A stretch of DNA of 64,000 nucleotides from Arabidopsis thaliana (lineage: Eukaryota > Streptophyta > Magnoliopsida > Brassicales > Brassicaceae), in the NCBI RefSeq assembly GCF_000001735.4, contig NC_003076.8, positions 4,402,001 to 4,466,000 on the forward strand, in the 5' to 3' direction. Shown here in pieces: positions 27,030-39,289 of the stretch; position 1 is the first letter of the stretch, and the number at the start of each line of letters is the position of its first letter. Made by a program: the position numbers and the translations under genes. The notes below the pieces were generated by a model, which worked only from the letters and a program-made list of their open reading frames with translations, made no database searches and was not told the DNA's origin.

Positions 27030-27131
27030 ACCCATATTATGTACAGACCCAATATATCCAATATATGTGTTTACTCTGTTTTTTTGTTTAATTTGCTATT
27101 AATGATTATGAAGAACCAATTTATTTGCTTT

Positions 27132-28744
27132 TTATTCACTAGAGGAATAGTATATTTTCAAATCATTCACATTATGTACATTCCGTAGCTTCTTCAAAGC
27201 AATGCCATTGATTTGTCTCACCCTCTCTCTCGAAAGCTTCAGCGACTTACCTATCTCTTCAAACGACATAGGAGTCTCTCCGTTGAGCCCAAAGTAAAGT
27301 CCCAATACACGAGATTCTCTAGCGGTAAGACTTCCTAAGAGTTGCTCAATCTCATGCTTCATGTGTTCCCTTTTCACCATCTCCTCTGGCCTTGTTTCAT
27401 CTGGTCCCCGTACAATTTCCTGAACATGATAAATCAGTCCAAAGTCTCTCTTAGCTTTCTATTTTCATGGAAAACTCAAGTACCTGCAATGTCATGCGGC
27501 CATTTTGAGACGCGACTCGGTCCAACGAAACAGGGGATCTGCTACGCTCCACAGCTAGTCTAACCGCGGATACATTGAGGTTTAGGTGCTCTGCAATCTC
27601 TTCACAGCTTGGTTGCCTTCTTAGTTTTCTGGTCAACACATTACTAGCTTCTGCAACTTTTGCCGTTAACTCCCACATGCTTCCCTACACACAACAAGCT
27701 AAAACGATGTATTCACTAATTACTTCACTTCCCAGAACAACATTGCATTTTATTTTTCTATGTAACAATAGAAGATGACTTGGTTCACATATAGTTAACA
27801 TCTATATATGGTAGCAACTATACAATGTAACACATATTCATCTCAAACTGTAAGAATTGGAGGCTCACCGGCAATTTGACAAGTCTAGATTTATGCGCTA
27901 TAGCCCTTAAGATGGCCTGTTTGATCCACCAGTAGACATAAGTTGATAGTTTGTATCCTCGGTCGGGATCAAATCTCTCAGCTCCACGAAGCAGCCCTAT
28001 GCTTCCTTCCTGAATAAGGTCTTGCAAATTCAAACCTTTGCCTTGGTACCCTGTTGCAATAGAAACAACCAACCTACGGTAACAACGAGTAATCTTTTCT
28101 CTCGCTTCTTTTCTACGGCATAGTATTTCATTTGCACTACGCTTCTTCTTCCCTCTGCCACTGGCTAACAAAACTGATACCATTTCATTCTCTTCAACAC
28201 TTGTTCCCAAATTTTCAAGTTTTGCTCCTTCCTATTAATTACCAGCAAAGGTATTATTACCAACAAGGATACACAATGTTTGAATCTTTCCATTAATGGG
28301 CCATGAGAGATATTGGATAAGAAAGAAATGATATACCTTGAGGTACAAGCAAAGCTGAACCTCCTCTAAACGACTCAAAAACCCAGATCGTGAAGCTCCA
28401 ACAACAGGAACACTAATTGTCTCTGCTTCTGCTTCTACGCCAGCATTTTCCTCTTCTTCAGGCTCCAAACGTTCGTAACCTACTCTTCTTCTTCTTCTCC
28501 TCTTCCTTCTCTTTTCTGACTGAATTCCCCATTTCTCAGGTTTGATCATCACGGAGCTATCAACCACTCTATCCACTGTAGTGTCACCGCAAACCAGAGC
28601 CGTACTAAGCTTTATAGAAAATGGGGATGATAAAGAAGGAGATGGTTGACATTGGTGAGTCGTTCTGAGTAAGGGAGAGATTGTAGGGACAGGAGGAGAC
28701 GGACACATAGTTGCGGTAGCTGTAGTGGGAATCGTCGTCGCCAT
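27132..28744 (-). CDS. SIG4: Plastid RNA polymerase sigma factor SIG4 (SIGD)
   Basis: Four exons (28744–28337, 28231–27869, 27684–27484, 27419–27132) give 419 aa from MATTIPTTATATMCP. The first about 130 residues are transit peptide and a charged linker with the basic run KRRKRRRRRR. Then come sigma-70 region 2 (LNLQDLIQEGSIGLLRGAER and KLSTYVYWWIKQAILRAIAH, the −10-recognition and melting helices), region 3, and region 4 with the HTH FEEIGKSLKLSRERVRQING. SIG4 directs the plastid-encoded polymerase and is reported to act mainly on ndhF. An in-frame ATG nine codons upstream (28771) could extend the protein by MGSSAAHPS; the downstream start gives the published length. The C-terminus YYSSSE and its stop fall 102 bp from the UPF0114 stop. 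Confidence 0.95.
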
Positions 28745-30688
28745 GGATGGATGAGCTGCAGAGCTTCCCACACCTTAGATTTTTCTATTTTTGTTATCTA
28801 TCTTCTTTTTGGTCCAATAAAAATGGAAGAAGAAGATAATTCTCTCTTGTGTTACTTACTTATATCATAGAGCCTCTCTCTGTGTCATATCAGTTATCCG
28901 CAATTAAATTTGGGTGGAGTTGCTTTCTTTTTTTGTAATTAAAAAAAAAAAAAAATCTTTTCGATATGCAACAATTTTGGAAAAGGAAACCAAAAATGAG
29001 AAATTACAGCTTATAAATGTTTTCGGATTGCAGTATATACAAACCCAAAGCTCCATAGTTTTCGGACCCTTAATTATTAATGCAAACCCAAAATTCGAGT
29101 GGTTTCGGACCCATAAAAAGGCCCAATAAAATTGGATTCCTAGTAAATTGACGCATATGATGTCACATGTACAGTGATGGCTGAACGAGAGATAATGGAC
29201 CAAGTGTCACGGTCTAGACCCCACGTGCTTGAGGGTGGGAGCAACGCGCTGTTCCAAAGCTTGTCTGTGGTGAACACGCGTACCTCTCTGAATCCTCGTG
29301 ATCTTACGGTGGGCTCCACTAATTTCGCTGACGTGGAATTGTCCACACACAGTACTCTTCTTGGCACTGTACGCTCAACACAAGAGGAGTCAATTATGCC
29401 ACCACTAACTATATATTAAGATTAGACTTTAACAACAAAAAACCTATTTAAAATTAGATTTTTATATGGAATTAGTAAAAGCAGTATATTCGTACGAGTT
29501 CCAAAGCACTCAGAGCCTCAACCATTGGACGTCATTCATAGATGTACGAATTAATAATCATTGTCTTTAGAAATAGTCTGTAAAGCCGTCTAGATGGTAA
29601 GTGTTTGAGTCAATCGTTTTTGTAGACGGTTTCATACGAAAATGTAATTCAAAAAGCTGTTTTGTAAAAAGATTATGGATTAAGTTTGGACGTAGTTTAA
29701 TTAGACGTGTAAAGTATACGAATACGCAAAACTAATGATAGAGAATCAAAGGTAAAACACATTTTGATTCCGAAGCGGGAATCAATCCACCTTTATCCAT
29801 ACGCATATGAATAACAAAGTCTATCTTCTTTTTTGTTCTGATGATTTAAAGTTTCAATACTATTTTGTTTTTTGGATCAAAATATTTTTTAATTCACTTT
29901 TTAAACAATAAAGTCTTTTTTGGGTATATAGTATTCTTAAAGTATCTGCTGCTTTAATTTTGGTGATGCATCTGTACCTAACAAGACAAATGAATAATTG
30001 TTGATATAATTTCATTAAAATAGACACACGTGAAGCAATTGGATTTGCTAAATGAGATAACCATTCCAAGTCTTAAAAGATAGATCACTAGACAACATTG
30101 TTTAGTCCTTATTCTATTCTCTCCCCACTTTCAAATCAATTGTCTCTTTCTTCCTGTATGCATTATCCCATGTGCCCTCAAAAAACATTCCTCCTAAGAT
30201 TGATTAGTCTCTCGGACTATACAATTAATATCTTAAATACCAGTTTTTAATTACAAATTACTTTCTCACTAACTAAACTTTGAATCTTTTTTAAAAAAAA
30301 TATGTAACCACATTTGGATGGATTGGTGAAAAACAAAATTGCGGGTGGAGGAGGTCCGTGAACATGTGACGAGATTAAAATGACACTTGGGTGACCACCT
30401 TTTTGGCCCTCTTTAGCTCCAAGGCTATATATATATATATGCATACATCCATCCATTTGTACATATATACGTGACTCATCGTCTTTTTCACTCCCACACG
30501 TTCTGCTCCAGCGATACTGTGAGAGAATCTCTGTGTGGTACTCTTTCATTTTTCCTTTCCCATTTTCAAATATTCCGTTACGATTTCGAATATTTCCCCC
30601 ATTGATTATTTCCTTTAATTCTCACGCTTATTAGCTTAATATTGGAATTTTTAGGTTCTGAATTCTTAGGCTGGAATTGAATTCTGAA
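28745..30688. other. Intergenic: divergent promoters of SIG4 and ZIF1
   Basis: The sequence is mostly AT-rich, except for a GC-richer island at about 29160–29400 that contains a G-box (CACGTG, about 29222), an ACGCGT and a TGACGTGG element. The island has short open frames on both strands that I do not recognise. The ZIF1 leader occupies the last about 200 bases. No RNA gene is evident. Confidence 0.55.
30426..30440 (+). promoter_or_regulatory. Probable TATA box of ZIF1
   Basis: A clean alternating TATATATATATATAT tract lies about 250 bp before the ZIF1 start codon. The 180–220 bases after it are pyrimidine-rich leader. Placement fits a TATA element with a transcription start near 30470. This is inferred from position and composition only. 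Confidence 0.55.
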
Positions 30689-33600
30689 ATGGCGGAGGAG
30701 TACAAGGAAGCGTTGTTGGAGAAGCAGAACTATCACGACGGATGTCCCGGCTGTAAGGTGGAGCAGATGAAGCAGCTCCGGCGAGGATATCCTTACCTCG
30801 AGCTTTCCTTCGTTTGGATTATCGTCCTCTCCACTTGTAACACCTTCTTCGCCTTCTCATAACAGTTACTATTGTGTCAATTTTCCTTGAGATTTTTGGT
30901 GTCAATCGGATTCGGCTATAGTGTTGTTTTTGACTATTCGTCATTGTCAACTACTTTGACGAGATTCCGGAAATTGATTTGCTTAATGGTTTTACTGCTA
31001 AATGTTTTGAAATTGGCTTCTTGTGTTGAAAGTAATGATTCGTTATGCGATTCCTCATACGTTCTTATTTGATATCATGTGTTTGCAGCTCTACCAATTT
31101 CCTCACTCTATCCCTTCCTCTACTATATGGTGAGTTTTTGATCGAGTACTGTACTGTTCTTTTGTCACAGGCTCTTAATAGTAAGTCTGACATGTCTTCT
31201 TTGTTTTCATAGATTGAGGATTTTGGTGTCGCAAAGACGGAGAAAGATATTGGGTTTTATGCTGGTTTTGTTGGTGAGAACTGATAAGACATTTGCCTCT
31301 GTCACTTGTTATTCTGTAGTGAATCTCCATATCTATACCGTTTGTTCTAATGATATCTCTTATTACTTGGAAGGTTGCTCTTTTATGCTTGGAAGAGCAC
31401 TGACTTCTGTGTTCTGGGGAATTGTGGCTGATCGTTATGGAAGAAAACCCATTATACTCTTGGGAACTATCTCAATGTTAGTATCATTAAACATGATTTT
31501 GATTTGTATCCATCTTCGTCTCTAGATGCTGATTAGGTAGTTTACTGCAGTGCAATTTTCAACGCTCTTTTTGGCTTGAGCTCAAATTTTTGGATGGCAA
31601 TTGGCACAAGGTTTCTTCTTGGGAGTTTCAACTGTTTGCTTGGAACAATGAAGGTGGCTTCTTTGTTACCGCTATTACTCTTGGTTTATGTTTTTGTTCT
31701 GCACACCAGATTGTCAGTTGCATCTTCTCCTATCTTATTATCAATGTGTAAATTTTCAGGCCTATGCATCAGAAATATTTCGTGATGAATATCAAGCTAC
31801 CGCAATGTCAGCTGTAAGTTTCTCCATCTCATACATTTTATATGTTTTGACTGACTACTGGTGTCATGAAATTTGTAACTTTACGTATTTCAGGTTAGTA
31901 CTGCTTGGGGCATTGGACTGATCATTGGCCCTGCTCTTGGTGGTTTTTTAGCTCAGGTAAGTCGATCGTATCTAAGTTTTTATATTTTCTTAGCTTTCCA
32001 AACCTTGCCATACGTTATGATATAAATGTGAAGCTTATCATGTGTCCATCTCTCTTCCTTTGCTACAACTTGTTTGCGTATTCATTGATTCATATTTAGC
32101 TTTCTAGTGTTCTAATTAATGCTTTTCGATGTTCTCTAACTTCAGCCGGCAGACAAATATCCAAATGTGTTCTCCCAAGAATCTCTTTTTGGCAGGTGTC
32201 CATTCATACTCCTCTCTTTAAAAGTTGTGTAGAAGGGATCTAATATGGAATCTCATGAAATAATATGCGAATTCTGATGCAGATTCCGGTATGCATTGCC
32301 TTGCTTTACGATTTCAGCTTTTGCCTTGCTTGTGACAGTACTATGCTGCTTCATCCCGGTACTCTATTTTCTTTGAGAGCGTTCTGAGAACCTTGATTCA
32401 TTGATGACTCTTCTTTATTAATATATTTCGTACAGAGTTCACTCACTAGTCTCCTTTTTTTCTCTGAGTAGGAGACACTGCACAATCATAAGCTGGACAG
32501 CTTATCACATGATGATTCATACGATATACTTGAAGCTGCATCTCATGAATCATCTCCTTCTACCGGGAAGGCAGGAAAAAACGAAAGAAAGGCTTCTCAG
32601 TCTCTCTTGAAGAATTGGCCGCTGATGTCATCTATCATTGTGTATTGTGTTCTGTGTCTTCATGATACTGCATACTCGGAGGTAAGTAGTTGAGCTAGAA
32701 TTTTCTGCGTACTCTCATCTGGTCTGCCTCATTAAGTGGATTACTCAAGAATTAGTTTTCTACTGCTGAATTTTTATATTTCAGTCGTTTATTTTCTTGA
32801 TGTTATTGAAGATCTTGAATTTGGTGTCAAGATTAGAGGCTTTACATGTGTTTATCTCGAGGAACAAAAATAGTGTCTTTTTTTGGTTCTTCTCTAGTGT
32901 GGTCTGTTGTATATAGCCTAGTCTTTGCGCACCAAATTGTAGTGTTTGACTGTTATGGTCCCTGCCGAGAGCAGTGGATTGTATAGGTACTGACCAGAAT
33001 GTGGAGTGTGTTTTGGAATCCTGTGGGGTTTATCTGGGTCGTAATTTCTTGGTTCTAGATTTTGTATGTTGATTCTAGTGAAGAAATAGACAAGTATATT
33101 ACCAAAATAAAATTGATGGAGCAGCATTAAGACTCCATGTTTGTGAAATTAGAGTCTTTGCCACTTGATAGGCTTGTGCTCTTTGTCTGAACAAAAAGAT
33201 TCATCACTTGGAATCTACTATGTAGATATTTGCACTATGGGCTAACAGTCCAAGGAAGTATGGAGGTCTGAGCTACTCAACGAATGAAGTCGGTACAGTT
33301 CTTGCTATCTCAGGTATACGAAACATCCCTGCTCTTGATGTCTTGTGTTTTTAGTGATACAGAACATCGTCGATCTTGATGTCTAGTGTTTTAGTGATAA
33401 GAACTTGTGAAAATGATGATTAGAGTCTGCTTTGATTTGAATCAGCATGAGAGTTAACCAATCATAAATAAGCAAAAATTTTACTAATGAAATTGAAACT
33501 GTTATTAGTTATTACTCATCAACAATTCTGCTTTAGGTCTCGGCCTATTCTCTTTTCAGGTATTTGTTTATCCTTTGGCTGAGAAACTGCTAGGACCTGT

Positions 33601-34483
33601 TCTGGTCACCCGATATGCTGGGGTCAGTTGATTTCTCTTTATTGCTTCTCTGCAGATTATAGTGCACTTGATTGCAACAAGATAGAGATCATTCTTCTGA
33701 CAAGTTCTTTCGTTTCAGGCACTGATGATACCTATACAAATGAGTTATCCATTTATAGCAGGCTTGTCAGGTCTCAGTCTAAGCTTGATGTTAAATTGTG
33801 CATCAATCCTCATAAATGTCTTAAGTGTAAGTTCAAAAGCAAAAAGTCACTCTTTTCTTTCTCTTCCTTTGTGTGTATTTAGTTGATATCTACTGAAAAT
33901 GAGGTCATGCTACTATATTTCTCTTAAATATATATATTCCGGCTGACAAATATAGTCTTTGTGAATATAGGTGTCTGCCATAACCGGCCTGTTGATCCTT
34001 CAAAATAGAGCAGTGGTAAGCATACATTCTTTTATCTTTGGTAAACTGTGATCCAATTTTCTCTTCTTTAAGAACTGTAATTTGTATGAAACAACAGGAT
34101 CAGAGCCAAAGAGGGGCGGCTAATGGAATAGCTATGACTGCGATGTCTCTATTTAAGACAGTTGGACCAGCTGGTGCTGGCATCTTGTAAGTGGTCACGT
34201 TTCGAATTAACGCATAAGTAAATTCAAAGACGCAGTAATGTTATAAACAAAAATCTCTTTTGCTGGCAGATTTTCTTGGAGTGAGAGGCGACTAAACGCT
34301 GCATTTCTACCAGGTATCTCATTACTTCTTCCCATTTGGTCATTATCTTATGATGTTCTGCTTAACACAAGTAAATTGAAAACGTATGCAGGATCGCATA
34401 TGGTATTCTTCGTCTTGAATGTGATAGTAGTGGTCGGAGTAGCTCTGACATTCAAGCCATTTCTAACGACGAGTCGAAGATGA
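30689..34483 (+). CDS. ZIF1: ZINC INDUCED FACILITATOR 1, vacuolar MFS transporter
   Basis: Seventeen exons give 486 aa. Exon ends are 30836, 31129, 31273, 31476, 31653, 31813, 31956, 32195, 32358, 32681, 33313, 33622, 33826, 34015, 34186, 34313 and 34483. The N-terminus has the Cys motif [20 protein letters not shown], typical of the ZIF family. The MFS loop 2–3 motif is [16 protein letters not shown]. About twelve membrane segments are visible, split by a long hydrophilic loop ([20 protein letters not shown] and onward, exon 10). ZIF1 is a tonoplast protein that promotes nicotianamine build-up in vacuoles and so zinc sequestration in roots. The start is the first ATG of the exon ([13 protein letters not shown]). 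ZIFL1 lies 1.8 kb downstream in the same direction as a tandem paralogue. Confidence 0.96.
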
Positions 34484-36317
34484 AATTCATTTGAATTGGT
34501 AAGATAGGGAATGTATGGACAAGTTGATTCTTTTCATTTCAGATACGAAAGAAACCGGTAATAAAATTTCACTAACCTTAGGATTTCAGCTCCTTCTATT
34601 ACTTGTCCTTTTGTTTTGCTTTGTCTGATTATTATACACCAAAACCGCTTTCATAATCGTGGATCCCATCCAAAAGTGATGTATTAATCGGTTAACAAAT
34701 CGTATGGTCAGTCAATACGGCAGTAAGGAAATTAGAAGATGAGACTGAGAGGAACTTACTTGAACCGTTAATTTATTATTTAATACAAACCGTGGCCTAT
34801 TTTTCAAGCTCTTCAAAAGGCATTACTCAACCTTTACTTGATGAATAACATTTACTCAAATAAATAATTTTACAAATTTTCTGCCGACCTCTCCTTGGCC
34901 TTATTCACAGCAAGCGGAGCCTTATGTCCAAACAATTTAGTACGATTTGACTGATTTAAAATAACCTTCTCTATTCAGCTTTGGCTATGATTGTATATTG
35001 TTAGCAGCCATGAAACCTAGTCAAACTAACTGGTTTGGGATAGGCAGATAGTCAAAATGGTTAAAGCCGGCATGATTGGCTTCCATTTTTCCTAAACTGA
35101 AATTGTTTTAATTAAAATTTGAAAAATAATAGGTAGATTTTGAAGATGTTGTTAATGAATTTGACAATAGATTTGCTTGATGGTTTTAAACTCTTAATTA
35201 TATTATTTCTAAATAACTAAATACCTCATTAATTAGTAGTATTGGATTGAGATGCTTTAACATCAAAATTATCAGAGGAATTCAAATTGTATACTTTTTA
35301 CTAGTGAAAACCAATAGAATATTAAAAGCTAACAACCGGAAAAACGTGGCTTAGAGATAATAAAGAAACTTTTACTCAAAAAATGGAACTTTGACAAAAG
35401 TTGACAAGTTAAAATGATTGAATTTCTCTGGTCCACCATGAACTACCACCGAAAAAGTAAAAAAAATCTTTTGGTACAATCAATTTCTAAACATGGGCGT
35501 CCAACACTCGATGAAAAACTCTTCAAAAGGCATTTTACTCAAACCATGTCAACTAATTTCTATAACATTTGAAAGAGATAGATTACATTAACACCATGAA
35601 CGTGGTGTTATGTTTTTGTGGAAACCACAGTACACATCCCTAATATCTGTGCATGAGACTTTACTAAAACCTACCAAGAAACTTGAAACCAAAATGGACC
35701 TCTTGTCGTATTAGGTCATCCATTACATCATATTATTATTGGACATATTCAAAATTTACAATAATAATCTTATCATCATCATATTATAAAAATGGTGGTC
35801 TACAATTAATCAAATCAAATTTGAACAGCCACAACAAACGATTACAGAGAATAACCCTACGAAAGACAAGTTTTCACGTAACGAAAAGATTTACGACAGA
35901 CAAGTTTATAATAAACAATAATCTCGGTAACATGACTAGCAGCAACCAAGAGAGAAACTATAATTTTCAAGTTGCATCTCAAAAACTCTGCAAGAAAACA
36001 ACATTTTTATAACATAAGTTATTACAATACGGTTGAAATGTGATGACTGACGACTGAATAGAAAAACAATAAATGCAAATGTGATTAGTAAGAGGTGACA
36101 TGTCATAAGCGACTTGTGAGGGCAAAAGACAAAGTTGTTTTTTTCCTTCTTCTCTGTCTCGCAGCAGTTAAATAATTCAATTGTTTTCCCGTCTTTTTTG
36201 GAAGAGAGTACGTGAAAACCATATATCGCATCTTCTCATTCTTCTTTCATTGCCCTCATTAAAACACACATCATATCGCCCCCAAAATTTTGATTTGATT
36301 AGAGAGGTGTGTGGAAA
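34484..36317. other. Intergenic between ZIF1 and ZIFL1
   Basis: This is AT-rich sequence with no supported gene. The core ctcttcaaaaggcatt followed by (tt)actcaa occurs at about 34810 and 35521; the flanks share little, so it may be a remnant of an old local duplication. A frame at 35683–36012 looks like chance. The last 100 bases hold the ZIFL1 leader. Confidence 0.5.
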
Positions 36318-39289
36318 ATGGCGGAAGAGTATGCCGAGTGTTTGCTAGAGAAGAACTTCCATGAGGATTGTTCTGGCTGCAAGGTTGATCAGATGAAGAG
36401 GCTTCGCCGTGGATTTCCCTTCTGGGAGCTTTTTACCGTTTGGATCATCGTTCTTTGCACCGGTAAAATTAAATTTACTTAACTGATAAATTTCCATGGA
36501 GAAGATTACAAGATGTTTTCTTCCTTCTCTTAATAATGATTTGCTTCTTCTTTTGTATCGTGTCAGCTTTGCCCATTTCTTCTCTATTCCCCTTTCTCTA
36601 CTTTATGGTGAGTACCCACATAATTAAATGCTTAAAGTAGTTTACTTCACTCGCCGACATATAGATTAGTTTTGTACTTCTGTTACGTGGTGATTATTAA
36701 AACTTGTAATAACAGTATAATCTGGTTTTGTTGGTGTAGATTGATGATTTCAACATTGCAAAGAAGGAAGAGGACATTGGGTTCTACGCTGGATTTGTTG
36801 GTGAGTTTGTCTCTTCTTTTGGATCATTACACCAGATAATAGTGTTTCAAACTCACATTGTGTGGGTGTGTGTACCTTTTGGAGGTTGCTCTTTCATGCT
36901 CGGACGAGCTTTTACATCTGTGGCATGGGGACTTGTTGCTGATCGTTATGGTAGAAAACCTGTAATCCTCATAGGAACCGCTTCAGTGTTAGTCACTCTT
37001 GTATTTATTTCTTCAGTCTCTCATTGCCTTTTGTTTTATTTCTTATACCCCAATGCTTTAAAAATTCTCTGTTACAGGGTCGTTTTTAATACTCTGTTTG
37101 GCCTAAGTTTAAATTTCTGGATGGCTATTATCACAAGATTTTGCCTCGGTAGTTTCAACGGTTTACTTGGTCCTATCAAGGTGATCTTCTCCTTTTTAGC
37201 ATTTTACATTCTTATTCTATCAATTTCTTGAAGCCTCATTAACCCGAAAAATCGATGAATTCTCAGGCTTACGCAATGGAAATATTCCGTGATGAGTATC
37301 AAGGTTTAGCACTCTCAGCAGTAAGCTCCTTGATCCAAAGTCTACTACCTCTTTGTCTGAATAAAGCAATTTAGAATCTTGAAATATCCCTGTAGGTTAG
37401 TACAGCTTGGGGAATTGGACTCATCATTGGCCCTGCTATAGGAGGTTTTCTTGCTCAGGTCTTCTTCATTAACAACTGCATTTCCATATATCTTTGTTCT
37501 TCACTCTACCTCCCTTGCCCTTGTTGATTCTTGTTTAATCTCTGCACCTTGTAGCCTGCAAAGCAATATCCAAGTTTATTCTCACAGGACTCCATTTTTG
37601 GCAAGTAAGTGTGTTATTTTCTTATCTCCTCTTCAGTTTCATTCAACTAATGTATATATATAGTCTCATTGATCTATAAATCATAATGCAGATTTCCCTT
37701 CTTTTTGCCATGCTTAGCAATATCCGTTTTTGCATTCTTGGTGACCATAGTTTCATCAAGGATTCCGGTACGCTCTTCACTCTTCCTGCTCCATGAATTC
37801 CCTAGTTACTGTGTTTAATTAGCTTAAGCCTAGAGATGGTTGTTTCTCCTCTCCAGGAAACATTGCACAATCACAAGTTTAATGATGATGAGTCTTATGA
37901 TGCTCTCAAAGATTTGTCTGATGACCCTGAATCTAATAAAGTGGCAGAGAGAAATGGAAAAAGTTCTCTCTTGAACAACTGGCCATTAATTTCATCTATC
38001 ATCGTATACTGCGTCTTTTCACTACATGATATGGCTTACACAGAGGTGAGTAGACTCTTCTTCTTCCACATTCTTCCTTTGTCTCTATTTTGGCCTATGT
38101 TTAAAATTTTCAGCTTTATTTCTTGGATAGATCTTTTCATTGTGGGCAAACAGTCCGAGGAAATATGGAGGTTTGGGATACTCCACTGCAGATGTTGGTT
38201 CTGTTCTTGCCTTTTCAGGTGTGTTTCTACTTCTTAATTCTAACATATTCAATAGAAATGGATTGTTCTAACCTAAAAACCACTGCTTTCTAGGCTTTGG
38301 TCTCCTTATCTTTCAGCTTTCGCTCTACTCTTACGCAGAGAGGCTTTTAGGACCTATCATAGTTACACGTATATCTGGGGTAAGCACTATATACTCTGTT
38401 GTTCTTACTGCAAAACCTTGTGTTTTCTTTAGTAGGACAGTTCTAATCTTGTGATTGTTTTTGATACTCACAGAGCCTAGCAATGGTCGTCTTATCATGT
38501 TACCCACTAATAGCAAAGTTATCTGGTTTAGCCCTTACCGTGACTGTAACTTCTGCATCCGTAGCAAAGAGTGTTTTAGGTGTAAGTTTCTGATAACCTT
38601 AATAAGAAGAATGTGTAAGTAAGACTTTAGTTTATATTCTCAACATTGTGTATGTGTGTGTGTGTAGACTTCTGCTATAACTGGATTATTCATCCTTCAA
38701 AACAAGGCTGTGGTAAGTATTTTTACAAAACATTGATTCGTTTTAGTATTTAGTTAGGTGAAGAAACCGGCAATAATTAGAACCTCTTTAACAATAATAA
38801 TAGAGACAAGACCAAAGAGGAGCAGCTAATGGAATTGCCATGACAGCGATGTCTCTTTTCAAAGCCATAGGTCCAGCAGCAGCAGGAATCATGTATGCAA
38901 CTTCTTCTACCTCCTTCTTTACATTAAATATGCTTCAACATTTTGTTATAAAACAAACAACAAGAACAACATGAACTTGTTGGTTTATCGAATTCTCAGT
39001 TTTGTTTTGCGCTTAACAACGGTTTGTTGACAGTTTTTCGTGGAGCGAGAAACGTCAGGGTGCTGCTTTTCTCCCTGGTAATGTTAATCCTAATTCATGT
39101 TCATGTCCATGTCCATGTCCATCTCTTAACTAGCTATATATAAGTTGAGAATTCAAACTTGAGCAAGTGAGACTAAAAGATGGTGATCAATGTGCAGGCA
39201 CCCAAATGGTATTCTTTATACTGAATGTGGTTTTGGCACTTGGAGTTGTATTGACATTCAAACCATTTCTAGCTGAAACACAACAGTAG
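36318..39289 (+). CDS. ZIFL1: ZIF1-LIKE 1, MFS transporter (potassium/auxin-transport linked)
   Basis: Seventeen exons give 478 aa. Exon ends are 36462, 36607, 36800, 36987, 37180, 37320, 37458, 37605, 37767, 38045, 38218, 38379, 38581, 38712, 38892, 39077 and 39289. Fifteen of the exons have the same length as in ZIF1; only exon 1 (3 nt shorter) and the loop exon 10 (21 nt shorter) differ. The N-terminal [20 protein letters not shown] and the MFS motif [16 protein letters not shown] are conserved. Known work describes a full-length tonoplast isoform that affects auxin transport in roots and a truncated plasma-membrane isoform acting in guard cells, both moving K+/H+. The acceptor of exon 15 is a tandem TAGAG, described in the findings, which would produce the short form. 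Confidence 0.96.
38797..38806 (+). promoter_or_regulatory. Tandem 3' splice site (AG|AG) at ZIFL1 intron 14/exon 15
   Basis: The intron ends ...aataatagag, offering two AGs two bases apart. Using the first (exon from 38804, AGACAAGACC) keeps the frame [10 protein letters not shown]. Using the second (exon from 38806) drops two bases and gives TRPKRSS then TAA, predicting a 411-aa protein without the last two membrane segments. ZIF1 has a single AG at the matching junction (acaacag|GATC). Confidence 0.85.

Noticed and set aside
35683..36012. 109-codon plus-strand frame before ZIFL1
   Set aside because: Asn/Lys/Ile/Ser-rich chance frame in AT-rich DNA, no similarity to ZIF family or other proteins.
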